64,000 nt of DNA, taken from assembly GCA_027886175.1 (NCBI GenBank), contig JAJNNQ010000024.1:28623001-28687000 (forward strand). Direction: 5' to 3'. The translations under genes were made by a program, and so were the position numbers. This stretch comes from Phylloscopus collybita (lineage: Eukaryota; Chordata; Aves; Passeriformes; Phylloscopidae). The notes under the pieces are model-generated. The model did no database searches. It was not told the origin of the DNA and saw nothing but the letters and a program-made list of their open reading frames with translations. This document shows positions 50,231 through 63,400 of the stretch, piece after piece. Numbering within the stretch: position 1 is the stretch's first letter; every line of letters starts with the position of its first letter.

Positions 50231-53200
50231 TCTGTATCTCAATCAAAGTTCTTTTTTAATTTATATGAAAGCATGTTTCATCCATCATACCTAATTTTAG
50301 TTTAACAAAGATCAGAAATAAATTTGCATGTAACAGCTGTACAATATACAGGTACATTAAGCAAAACAAAATACATGGGAAAATACAGTTGGAATGGAGC
50401 AAATACTATGAGACCTTTAACTTCAGAATTGGCCTAAATTCAAAGATGCCGTATCTTGAAGCAAAATTCAAGTCTTGTTTCATAAGCACTAAAAGGTTCC
50501 TGAACTCAAATAGTCAAAAGGGATTAAATTACCTAAGTTATGCATATGTTTTATGCTTCAAGTGACTGTGCCAGGGAGCTCACTGAGTACATGCCCTTGT
50601 ATCCTCAGAATGTGGGATGTGTGTAGCTGAGGGAGGACTTTCGTGTTGCACAGGCAGGAAGGACCTCAGCCCATTTGTTTGCTGTATGTTGCTCTCTGAG
50701 CTGTAAAGATAAAAGGGATATATGGGAGTGAATCTGAACATGTTCAGGATAGACATCTGTCATACTTCAGAATTTTCCTGGAGCCAGTGCAAATTTTAGT
50801 AGTCTGTACTTATTTTTAAAAAGCTTAAGCAAGCTACATAGTTCTCCCACTAACCTTTTGCAGATAGAAGAGGACTCCACATTCTCAGGTTCTTAAACAA
50901 TTCTTTTTAACATTCATAGAATGTTAACATTCAGAATTTTTTCTAACCTCCAGAGGCAGAACATTCTTATCTTGCCATTTTTTATTATAGGTCATCTTGT
51001 TTTTCCTCATTCCACAGGCTTTAAGTAAAGCAAAGATTTTAGTTAGCTGGACTAACTAAAAATCTAATTAAATCTTGGCTCAGGATTTTATGAACCACAT
51101 TGTATTTTGCACCTGATTATTTCTTGTCTTTTTTTTTCCCTGATCACTACCTATTACAGAGTCTCTTCACCTGTTTAAATTTTCCATAACTTTTTTTTTT
51201 CACCTTTTTTTTTCTTTTAGTTGTGAGTAGTGGTGACTCAGAGGATGTACGGGTAGATGAAAATGGTGTCCATCTGAGGAAATGCTTGTTGAACTCCCAG
51301 GGATGGCATATCTTGCTTCAAAACTTCTTATGTTTCTCTATTTTCTGAGATCTCACCCAGCATAGCACTTGATTGGGGTCCACTAAGGGACTCTGATCTT
51401 TTTCTTTCCTTTTTTCTTTTTACTTCAAAGCCTCTGAAATATGTGAGACCTGTGTCTCAGCCCTACAGCGCAGTATTTTTATAACACATGACAAAGGATG
51501 TGTCTTACAAGCTCCATTTTATGGTAGGAATGTACGCTGTGGTATTGGAGGATGAAAAACCTTTGGGGATAGAGCTGGAAGACTGAATAGGGAAGAACCC
51601 AAACCAGGCACAACATTTTCACATTGTTTATGGAGAGTGCTGCATGGAATATTCCTCCTTCTGCACAGCTCCCTGGTTAGGTCTCAGAGTGAGCTAAATG
51701 CACCTCTTCAGAACAGCCTGGAAGCTGAGTAACAATTACATCACATGGACAATCATGGAATCTGCTCCTCGCTTTGCTCCTGGGTATTACTTTACTTAGC
51801 AAAGTAGATGCAGTAATCTGCCTTCCAACTGCTCCTTACAGTTTGGACTAGTTCCACATTCATCTATTGCATTTCTATTCCCTTGGATTTAAACACCAGA
51901 CAGAAATGCATTTGATGACAGTTGTCAAATCAGGCAGTCTGGCTCCTTAAAGGTACCTACTGAATTAACCAGGAGCTGTGTTGACTGTGGCAAAAGGCAC
52001 TGAGGTCTTTTTCTGGAATCAGGCACCTTAGTTAAAAATTGTGTTCATAGCTTGTCAGCCAGCTGCTGTTGTCCAGCATGAATGTTTTCTTTTCTAAGCA
52101 TTAAATTACTAAAGACACCAATATATTAACATGAAATATTATGCATGATATTGTTCTGCATATATTTTATGGTCTTTGCTACTCTTCCTGTGTTCTCACA
52201 TTGTCAGTGAAGTATCATAGTAATAGATGAATAAGTGATATTTTTTATTACCTTGTAAATAGGACATAAATCTTGATGTGAAGACAAAGTGCACAATTCA
52301 CTCTTTTTCACTAATTTCTTAATTCTATTAAAAATTTGCTTCTTTTTTTGAGTTCAGCTTTCAGGAATTGCCTATTATTGTGGCTTTCTCAGATTACAGA
52401 ACTCTTTAGTAGGGTTTTTGTTTGTTTGTTGGGGGGGCTTTTGTTTGGTTGGGGTTTTTTTTCTTACTTTCTTTTTATTTAAGCAGATTTATAGACAATA
52501 AGCAAATCATGCCCTCCATGTCAATGTTCTGTGTGACCATGGAATCTGTGGTTTGGGGACTGGAATGAGGCAGTAGGAAGTACATTTGTCTCTGAAGCAA
52601 GGAAGGGGATGGTTCCATCATCATGCAAGGCTCTTGTGCGAATGTAGCTGCCTGATCAGTGTTCTGTGGCTCAGTTCAAGAAGGGAATCTGTACAGTCTG
52701 CACTGTTGAACAGTGCTTAGTGTTGACATCTTTAAAGCAGCATTCATCCCTTTCTAACTTATATACGCCTGCTGAAATAGAATCATAATAATGCAAGAAC
52801 CACATAACAAAAACCTGTGACCTGAGTTATGTGAATGATAAAATTATCCCCTTTTGCCTTAAGAGCTTATATGGATCAGTTACTTTTTAATGTAATCATT
52901 AACAAATTATCGCACACAAAATTAGGAAGGCTATTCCATTTTCCAGTAATTTGTTCATATGGCTTTTGAAGATGCTCCAAAGTTCCTACTAGCAAGTAAT
53001 TTAATTAGGTGAAACTATTTCCTTTGCTGTTTCTGAGCAAGATATTATCAAATTTAATAGTACCAAAAATATACTCCATAACTTGATATATATAAATTAC
53101 CGTGCTTCAAACTGAAGCTGGATTATTTTTACTCCTAGTTTCAGAATGACTTTTTGAGATTCTGTTTAGACCTTGTGTTTTTCTGTAGCTCAGAAAGTTC

Positions 53201-56200
53201 AGAGTTTAAAACTAGTATCATTCTTTGGGATTCTTAGATTCTAAGAGTGAAAGCTATCACACAATTGCTGAGTGCAAACTCGTAGGCAAGCTGCAATAAA
53301 TCAGGGCATTACTCAGAATTATCCTGACTCAAGGGAACGTTTAAAGGTTCTCTCAATGAGTTTATGTACAATGAATTGACCATTGTTCATATACCTGTTA
53401 CCTAATGGCAATATTATATCCAGTAAAGGATTTATTTTAAGTTAGAGAGACTGACAGGATAGTTTTTATTCTGGTAGTAAGAACAGAACGGAATTCAGGA
53501 AGCAATGTATTTAAAATAAAACATTGTCATGCTTATCTCTGCCATTGAATTTTTAACTCTTTCATTTGAAAGCACTCTAGAGGTGATCTTTAATTACTTG
53601 AATGCACAGTATTTTTTCTATAGGATCCTTAAAACCATTAAACTTACCTAATGGGTACATCTGGGATAAGCTATATGTTCAGTAGTTCTACAAACATCAT
53701 TTGTATTCTTGCCTCTATCATAGTTACTGTCCTGTGTTCAACTGTGAAGAGTATACTGGTGGGGGGGGTTTTTTGCATTTCTTTTTAAACAATTTCTTGA
53801 TGTCAGAACAGGCTTGCTGCTACTGTAGTGCTGCCAAATGGATTCCAAGTTATGGATCTGGCATGCATATTGTCCTGCAGCCCAAAAAATATCTTGGAGG
53901 AGTTCCTGCTGTTTTCTGTCTGGGTAATCTTAACTAGCAATATATTCTGGATGAGGTTTCAACATACTAAAGGAGGAGACAAGAAGGGCATTGCTTATAT
54001 CTGTTGAAGATTAAAGAGTGCAGCAATCAGCTCATGTTCAAACCAGCCTCTTCTGGCCAGTAGTGTCCAACCCACCAAGGAGCAAGGGAAGCTTCTAACT
54101 TCACTTGCATACCATTCATGATCCAGTTTGATCTCCTAGGGAATTATACTCCATGGTGCTAGCAGAGAGATTGAGGTGAGGGTTTATGCAGGGAAGCACA
54201 GCTGCAGTAGTTTAGACTGGTAGCCACACACAGCTATAAATGAAACCCTGTTACAGAATTTTGACAGAATTATTTTGGCAGAGTGGTAATCTTAATTGCT
54301 CAGATATCCCTGAGTTCTTGTCCTGTTCTGTTTGTCTTTTTTAATTCAATAGATTTTGTTTACTTAAATATCTTTGACTGCCACTTCCCTGGCACCTCCA
54401 GTGAGTGATGAACATTGCTCCCATTCATAAGCAGTTTCTGACCAGGACATTACACTAATGTTCTAACGTAAAAAAATAAAATAAAATAAAAGGTTGATCA
54501 CTGTGTATTTGTGCAGTTTGAGGCATATTCTTAGAAGCCCTGGTAGCACAGTTCCTGCATCATTGCCTTGTCCAGGAGCTAAAGGGAAGGCACTATCAAG
54601 ATTTGTACATAAATGAATATTCTCGACTCAAGCATCCTCAAAGATCAGTGTTTGTAAGGACATGGCACCTGGCATCATGTGCTGTGTGTCCTCCAATCTG
54701 TTCCATGCAAAAACACCATAAATTCAAACTTCTGCAATTTGAATTTCGAAGTGTACAGTTATATGTGCGAAAGGCCTGGTATCAAATTGTGTTAGGGTGA
54801 CATTAACATTTAGATACCTATTTATTGAAAGTGATATCCTAAAAGAATGAGAAGGGGAAAAAAAACTCCAACTTATTCAATTGAAATAATAGCAGAATAG
54901 AAATAGCAAAGCTATTTAGAAATATCTTCACCTCACTGGAATGCAGGGATAAATCATTTTAGAAAGGTATGCGGATGAAATTTAAAATGGGTATTTACAA
55001 TTTTACAAAACATAGCATTTCATGTTTCTTTTCAAAGCATGAAATTGTTATTCCCAGTCCTTCTCCTCAAAGTAGTGAAATAAGAAAGGACAATGACAGT
55101 TCCAAAGATAGGCAGCATGGTTAAAACCCACTGACTTATGCTTTATATAAATGCAGAAATGGCAAATGGGCATTTTTTGGACTGCAATAAACTGCCTGAA
55201 TTATTAAATAGCTGAGGAATTAAAATCAGCAGAATTTTGGCAGGCATCTGAAAAATCTCATGCAGAGTTTGCCTTTTCCTTAATTGCTGCTCTTTCTAAG
55301 GGAAAAATGCATAGATTGTAATAGTTTGTTTCATCTTTTTAGGTTATCTCATTGTTATTATTAAAATGAGCTCTCAAAACACAACATTCCAAGAATCCAA
55401 AAATCTGTAAATTGGTTTGCCCTTTGCTGCTTTCATAAATAAACTAGAAATCAAGAAGGCACAAATTCTCATCTCACTTCTTCCTTTGATTTGTTATTAC
55501 CATTTTCTTATGCTCCAAAGCCCTAGTCTTTGTTGACCTTATTTAATTACCCTCTCTCAAAGGTAGAATTTTTGGTGCTTAAAATGTCTGCCTATGGTTG
55601 TGTTGGAATGTTAAATCCTTTTGTACACCAGCAACAGAGATGGGTTTACAAATGATGTTTCCCCTTATGCTCACATCACCATGGTGAGTACACAGCAGGT
55701 ACTCTCCCCAGCACAAGTGGGATACTGCAGTGGCAGTGGGACGGAACAGGTATTTGGTAGTCTTGGAGAAAAACACGGAAAAGGAGCCTTGAAAGTCTAG
55801 AAAATTAAGATGCCGGTTTGGAATAGTTTCTTTATTTCTTTACTGCTTCAAACTAAGAGAAAATTAAATGTGAACAGATCTTCAAAGAAAACAAGTAACC
55901 AGAACTTATATTATCTCCCAAAGGTTTTGTAAGGAAGTTGAAAAATTATAGATTATTTTTGGACATCAATTAGACCAGTGCAGGCTGAGAAGATGACTTG
56001 GCTGCATGCAAGGTGAAAAATTACATAAAATATATTCTCCTACAACTTTGCATATAAATGTGTACTACTTTTCTATTCTGTGTTGCCATTTATAATAGAA
56101 ATCTTACTTTATCAATATGTATGGTTTTACTACTTCAATATATTAATTAACTGATACACACTTGAATGGGTTGTTCTCTCCTACATACATGGCATATGCA

Positions 56201-57020
56201 GTTGGACATTATAAATTTATGTCTAGCCTCATTATAGTCAGCTTTGTTCATGATATCTTTGCTTTCTAAGTTAAAAAAAAAAAAAACCAACAATATTCTA
56301 TTTGCTTAACCTTTGGACATTTTACCTGAATAAGAATTTTAAATACTTTTTCTGTGTGCGTCAGTAAAATTACCAATAATAAATGTAGATTAGGATTAAA
56401 TTCAGGGAATTTGGATTCCTCTTACCATACATACTTGCTGGGAAATTAGTTGTGTCAGTGTGTCATTTAAAGGTATTTGGTTTATAAACCACTATTGCTG
56501 CAAAAACTGAGTTCACATTGTTTCTGGCTATAGAAATTGTTAGATCAGTAGACAAAGAAAACTGAACTTGCTCAAATTGCTTTTTAAATTGTCTAGGATA
56601 ACTTGAAAAATACCATTTTAACCTTATAAATTGAGAGTTGAGGCAAATCTTGCTCTTTCTGGCCTAACAAAGGACAAAAAAGAAATAAATGCTTCCACAA
56701 GGATTAGTTTGTGTTGATGCTATTGATCTGGTTTCTCTTGTGACCAAAGGTCATGCTGACTGCTAAAAAAGAGAAAGTGGTTGAGGAAAACACCACTGAC
56801 TTAGAGGAAGGTTGTTAGTAGGGGTGGTTTAGTAAATATTGTCCTTTTTGCTACAAACTGAGGGCCATTTCTGCAGAAATTGCTTCTGTTTTATTTCACT
56901 GAGTTCAAAAGGCCAATTCTGCGTGCTGGACCAAATAATGTGAGTAACATAAGGTTTAGGAAAAGCCCAGATTTCCAGTATAAAGGCATATCCTGTCATT
57001 TGAAGGGATACCATCCCAGC

Positions 57021-57650
57021 AGACCTGGGCAAGCTTGAGAAGTGGGCCCACAAGAACCCTGTGAGGTTCTAAAAAGTCCAAGTGCAAGGTGCTGCACCTG
57101 GGTGAGAGCAAGCCTAGACCTGAGCACACACAGGGAGATGAACTCACTGAGAGCAGCACTGCTGGGAAGGACTTGGGGGTTCTGGTGGATGTTAAAATGG
57201 GTCCAGAGAAGGCCACAAAGATGATCAGGTGACTGGAGTATCTCTCATACCAGGAGAGGCTGAGACAGCTGGGATTGTTCAGCCTGGAGGAGAGAAGGCT
57301 CTGGGGAGCCTTCCTTATAGCAACCTTCCAGTACCTAGAGGGGGCTTATAAAATAGAGGGAGAGTGAGTTTGTACACAGACAGATTGTGGTAGGGTAAGG
57401 AAGAATCTAAACCAGAAGAGGTCTAGATTAGATACTAGGAGGAAATCCTTTATTGTGAGGGTGGTGAAACAATGGAACAGGTTACCCAAGGAAGTTGTGG
57501 TTGCCCCATCCCTGGAAGTGTTCAGTGCCAGGTTGGACATGACTGTGAGCAACCTGTCTGGTGAAAGGTGCCCCTACCAGTGGCATTGGGCTTGGAACTA
57601 GATGACCCTTAAGGTCTCTTCCAACCCAAGCCATTCTAGGATTGACTCTG
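57021..57650 (+). mobile_element. CR1 LINE fragment with the 3' end of the ORF2 region, sense
   Basis: The longest CR1 copy here, at about 630 bp. It begins in the end of the CR1 open reading frame region ('gcaagcttgagaagtgggcccac...aagtccaagtgcaaggtgctgcacctgggt'). It passes 'caggagaggctgagacagctgggattgttcagcctggaggagagaaggct' and 'atccctggaagtgttcagtgccaggttggacatgact', and ends 'ttccaacccaagccattctaggattgactctg', the expected CR1 3' terminus. It is 5'-truncated and the frame is broken. Confidence 0.93.
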
Positions 57651-57689
57651 TTTTATATGTAAGTCTAAGTGCAAGTGTGTAGATATAGG

Positions 57690-57735
57690 TATATATCTAC
57701 ATACACATATATACATATGTATATATGTATGTAAT
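57690..57735. repeat. AT-rich microsatellite containing a 24-bp palindrome
   Basis: TATA/CATA repeats lie just after the CR1 end. Positions 57705-57728 (acatatatacatatgtatatatgt with the CATATG centre) form a perfect palindrome. It probably arose from simple-repeat slippage next to the CR1 tail. Confidence 0.85.
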
Positions 57736-59321
57736 CCAAAGGCTAAAGAATTTGGCACCATCTGAAAAGGGATTAAGAAGGTATGAAGTGAGATCACCTT
57801 CATTCAAACCTTGTTTTAGTTTATGGAGTGGGATCTGAAAACCAGAACAAGAACAATGTTTACATTGTCAATTTTCTTGAGGCTATCTACACAGTTTAGT
57901 TTTTCATTATTTTCTATGTCCACATGTTGCAAGGGGGGAAAAAAAGACTAGATAATTCTTGCTATCTTTTGATTTTTTATGTCTTCTCTTTGTAATTCCA
58001 TCTTATTTCTAAGGTCTCAAACATGTAAATGGGAGAGTTTTCGCTCTAAAATTCTCTCTATGCTAACAACATATATGTAAATATCAGTCTGACATAGAGA
58101 TTCAGTAGTCCAGAAGCAGAATTTTGTAGACCAGATATTATTTATTCCTTACTGGTTTTCTGAGGTTTTGATCAGCATCCTGGTTACTCAGCTTTTAGCT
58201 GGTTCAGGAAAATGCACACACACTGACTATATTAGTGTGCTGCAGTAACTTTCATGTTACCCCTATCCTTTCAGATTTTTTTAAAAAATGTTTTTTGTAT
58301 TTTTTCAGTATTTTCTGAGGTCTAGATTTTAGCAGAATTTGTGTTATTGGTTTTCCCACACCTTTATGAGATCTTTGTTCATAGTGGGAGGTGACCATAT
58401 CAGCACCATAGAGCTGGTTTCATAGTATCAGTTCTGCTAAAAACTGAGTCTCCAGAGGTATGAAGGTGGTCTCTGAAAAATCCAGTGACTGCTGCATCTG
58501 CAGAGAAGCAACATTGAAAACTTACTGCAGGGTGAGTCAGATGAAACACAATGAAAGAACATTTTAGTGATTTCTAGAGTTTTGCAATTATTGAGAGTGA
58601 CATTGACATTTTTCGAAGAAAACTTTGTGTCTCTGGAGATTGCCTATACAAGCATTATGCATTGTGCAGCCTCACTTAAGCTATCTGAAAGCTTTAAATG
58701 TTCCATGGTCTTCATTTGTCCTCTGTAAAAGAATAAATGTGACTGAGGCTGTGTCTTCACTCGCTGAGCAGACATTGACTATGTGCCAAATGCAGCAGTG
58801 AACAAGTTTGCTTACCTGGAGACTTTTTTTCCAAGCTGTATGGCTTTTAGTTTTGTTTTCTAGAACTTTAGAAGAATCATCTTCCTAACAGCAATCCGTA
58901 AGAAAATGAAACGGGGAGATGGAGGGTCTAGGGTTCACTACCTGTTTTGGAGGAGCAACTTCTGTGAGATCTCAACAGCTCTGTTTACGTGTGGCTCCTA
59001 GGGAGAGTCACAGTGACAAAACAGGATGAGCCTCTTGCATGGACAGGATGAGAAAGTGGGGAGTGTGCAGGAGGGGCTCCAATTCTGGCAGAAGTGCATG
59101 GGCTTATGGCTGAAGGATGGAGCATGCAGGTGCCGAGGCTCATAAGTTGGCTAGGAGAAAGGAAGGGCTGTCAGGATGGGGGCACCTTTCACAGTTAAAT
59201 GGAGAATTTTGGTACATGCCTCATAAAGAATAGAAGTATTGTGTGTTTATTTTATCAATGCAGCATTCTTCAGATTGAAGAGTGATGTCCAGACCCTAAT
59301 GGACACTAATGGCCTTAAACA

Positions 59322-59379
59322 GGGTAAAGTGAAAGACGTATTTCATTAACAGGTAAAGTGAAAGACATTTTTCATTAAC
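59322..59379. repeat. 29-bp tandem duplication
   Basis: Two adjacent 29-nt units, 59322-59350 and 59351-59379, share a gtaaagtgaaagac core and a tttcattaac end. They differ at three positions. They are read directly from the sequence. Confidence 0.93.
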
Positions 59380-59687
59380 AGCACAAAGGTATGTGTAGTT
59401 TGCTGATCTTTAAGTATATTCAAAAACCAGTTTCTGTTTATATATATAATACTCCTTTAACATTCCTGAAAAGATAACCCCCCTCACAAACATTAGTACA
59501 TGAGTTTTGGATCTGGGTTCGGTAAGGATTGTGATCAGCAACATTCCCTCAGACTTCAGCCTAGAGCTGCAGAAAAATGCTACAGCTTGACATTTGCATG
59601 GTTAGTCAGGCTAATGTTTTTAGGGAGGCCAGGCTTAAAGTGAAACTAGACTATTTTCTGTGGCTTCTCAGAATGTTACCTTACTTT

Positions 59688-59752
59688 CTTCTATGGAGTG
59701 CAAATGTTTTTTGGGCTTTTTTGCACTTCTATGGAGTGCACTTCTATGGAGT
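59688..59752. repeat. 15-bp tandem repeat
   Basis: The unit gcacttctatggagt occurs at 59723-59737 and 59738-59752. A related copy (cttctatggagtgca) lies about 35 bp upstream around 59688-59703. Confidence 0.9.
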
Positions 59753-60439
59753 GTAAATACTCTTGTTTTCTTCTTCTCTCTCCTGTGTTATTTCCACTTC
59801 CCTTTTGGGAATCCATGGAAGTTTTCACATAGTGTAAGAATAGCTTCTATTTAATGATCTCTTTTTCATTCTGAAGAAATAAGCACAGTGAACTATTTCA
59901 CCAAAACTGAAATAAAGGGGAATTACCAGTTGATAGTGAAAGAAAAATTGCAACCTTTGCTATTTTATTAAGAAATATTTATTCAGTTACAGACCCACAT
60001 TAATATTTTCTGATTATATAAATTACAAGATATTCCACATTTTAAAGTACAAATAGCAATAGTAGCAAACATTTAAAATTTACAACTAATTAACTTATCA
60101 ACTATTACTGTAGACTGAACTATAAAATATCACCGTTCTTATGCAGCAATAAACAATCACTGCATTTTCCTTTTATAGATTTACATATCTGTTATTAAAG
60201 TAGTCTTGAATTGTAAAAATATTGCTGGTTTTACTGCCTTGTTTATGCAGCATATTGTGTGTAATTTTCATATGTCAGACATTGTTCTTCTCATGTTGGT
60301 ACCTCGCAGACACCCCAAAGGGAACATGCCTTTCATAAGAATCTGGCCACAAAACATTTGTCACTGAAAACTGGAGCTTCTAACATATGTATTTGGTGTA
60401 TACATACAAGTATGTAATTGTATTTTGTTTATCCATATG

Positions 60440-60480
60440 TATTGTATTTATATTTGTATATATTATATATATATATGTGG
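60440..60480. repeat. TA-rich microsatellite
   Basis: Imperfect TATTTG/TATATA units end in an uninterrupted TATATATATATA stretch followed by tgtgg. Confidence 0.75.
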
Positions 60481-63400
60481 TTTGATAGATTGAAAGCTAT
60501 ATGTCTATAAGGACAGTTCAAAATAAATAGTTACCTGTAGAATTTGATGGAATCTCTTGGTTTACTTCCAGATACATAATCTGTGGAAAATGGAAGATAA
60601 TTTTCTGTAAAAAATTCAGCCAGTTAAAAAAAAAAACAACCCTTAAATTATGGACAAAACCAGGAAAAAAATTCCTGGTTTTTAATAAAACTTAAGTAAG
60701 TATCTGAGGTGTTCTTTGAGGATAAGTATATTTAGTTATACTGAGTCTTTCTGAGTTTATGAAATAAAGATATCAAAATAGTATAGTAATTATGTATAGC
60801 ATGCTTTAAAGCGTATTTATGCATGCCAATATTGTAGTTTTATAATTATATCAAGCTGTCTGCAGAGCTTTACTTCATCACTTTTCGTTAAAGCCAAGAA
60901 AAATAATAAATTGCTATCTATCAGTACATTTTTAAAAACAGCTTATTAATTGTGGGAATAGTGCCATAAAAATATCATGTGACAACAAAAATAACTGTCG
61001 GAAAGACTAATTGCATGACATAACTGAAAATATAAAAAATATCCCATATGCTTCCCCAAGTTCTTTCCAGATGCTAAATCTTAAAAATTATGACTTATCT
61101 GGGACAGTTGAGTGAGAGGTCTTCCATTTGCCTTATGGTGGCTCCATCTACACCCTTTGCTGGCTGGCTGGATCTCTAGGGCAAAGGTGAGATCCCTGGT
61201 TTGCTGTCAGATCCTCTCAGCCATGGGAAGTTTCCAGTTGTGGAGAGGGGAAGAGTAAGGAGTGGAAAACAACGCTCCTGGGAGCTTGGTGTGCAGGCAG
61301 CTCTGGTGGAAGACGAAAATGAGGCCTTCTGTAGGTGCTAAGGAGGAACCATGCAAGGGTGATGTGCCCCTTTGCAGCTGTGCAGTGCGGAGGTTTCTTG
61401 TTGACTTGTTTTTGGAGCTGCCTCACTCCCAACGTGCCTGGGTTTTTATCCTTCCCTGTGTTTTGGTTCGTGCCCTGACAAGAGCTCATGTCAGTGATCC
61501 TGAGCCCTTGGGGAGCTCTGGAGGTCACCCACTTGGGAGGAAAGAAGGAGGTAGTTCTTCTGAAATGTGTGCTCGTGGCAGGGCCAAGAGGCAATGTTTC
61601 TCCAGTGATCAGGATGGGAAATGTGCAGGAAGCTCAGAGTCAAGGCTGTGTTGTGTTCTCTCCCTCCACTCTGGGGAAATGTCTGAAGTAGTGCTTTGTG
61701 CTTTCCACAAATGTAAGCCTCTCTTTACTGCTGTCTTAGGTTAGCTTTGCATAATTCAATAGATCTTCTCTTCCTACTCAGTGGCCACCTACTTTTGCTC
61801 CCTTATCTTCTTGCTTTAGGCAGATTTGGCCTGAAGGATTGGAAGAACTCCTGCTCTTCCTTATCTGTTATGATTACAACATTCTCTGCAGGCTTGTCCT
61901 GAGTTCCCTACAGTTTCAGGCTTTTAAACAAATTAGTCTTCGTCTCACAGTATTTGTCACCAAGCAGAGTCTTCACAGATTGTGTCAATTTTTGCTTCAG
62001 TGACCTTTTTATTATGCACATGTGGAACAGATTCTGGATCAGATTCTGTATCAGACATCAGAACTTGGGAAACTAATTTAAGTGTGAGGTGACAAGCTTT
62101 CCCACCCATGTAATTTCAAATGTACTTTTTCATAAGTTATTAAAAGGACTAGTTATTGGGTTAAGAGTGTTTCAGTCTGGAAAAAAGTGATTTTTCCTGA
62201 TTACCATGGTCTTTTCTGCTTAAAAAAACCAAACACAACAGCCAAGTAGAATGTGTGCTCTGAAAAACGTTTTTCATTCTCTTCTGACTTCTGTATTTTT
62301 GTTGGTGAACAAACAAATGAATACAAATACTCTTTCATGCTGTATGAGAAGTGATAATAATTTGGATTACAAAAAAAAAATCAGGAAATCTTGCATGTTA
62401 TTGTCTATCTGACATGGTCTGTGTGGCTTTTTTGGTCCACCTGAAATTTTCCTCTTTTTTTTTTTTTTTTTAATGCAGTTTATATAGTTAGATTTATAGT
62501 ATAGATATAGTTTGTATAGATAGATTTTTGTATAGTTAGAGAATCAAAAGCGTTTTGTCTCAAGCACAAGAAATTATTTCTCTGTTATTTTGCATGTTAT
62601 CTTAAATTGTTATTGAAAGCCAGGAAATTAGCAGCACTATGTGAGAAATCCCTATCTAATGAAAAATCAATCACAGTTGTTACTGGTAACTAATGCCACA
62701 CTTCTTGAAAAATTACACAGTTGTGCTTGGGAGATACTTATTTTTTTTAGTGTATAGTCAAAATGTTTATTTTTTACATTTTTGGCTGATTTCTTTGAAA
62801 CAACAACAACAAAAAAAGGTGATTTTCTAAGGATAAAATAATAGTTGTGTGTTTCATTGATTTACTTCTCAGTAATCAGGAAAAACAAGGGAGCTGCTAA
62901 ACTACAATCACATTCTTGATCTCCATGCGGTTTAATCCTCAAAATAAGAGGTTCTGTTAGAACTGAGGAAAACATTCCTCAGCTTCTTCTCGGTGCTTGA
63001 CTTTATAGTCATTGTTAAACATTGTTTTAGAAGCCAGGGCTGGGGAGAGATGGAAGAGACAGCAAAATAATTAACATTGAAAAATCCATTGCTTGGACAG
63101 ATTTTTGTCCCCAAAATCTCCTAAAAAATTTATCTGTCAATCTCTCTCTCCCTGCTGCACAATAACAAAGACTTTGATCATGCCAACTGCCTACAGATCA
63201 CTGTTGTTCTGGCAGCCTTCCTAGTTAGGAAGCGCACAAGCCTGGTGGTAGGTGGCAGCCCAAATCATCCCAGAAGCTCCGTTATTTCTGTGAGTAGCAT
63301 CAGCTAGGCTTTATACCTGCCACACAACTCCATGGCTCAGACCAATCTTTACCAGGAAAGAAAGTGTAAGGAGGAAGAGTTTGCATTTACTTTTTCCAAT

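Noticed and set aside
57042..57224. Open frames on both strands considered as host exons
   Set aside because: They lie entirely within the sense CR1 fragment and reflect its decayed ORF2 end.
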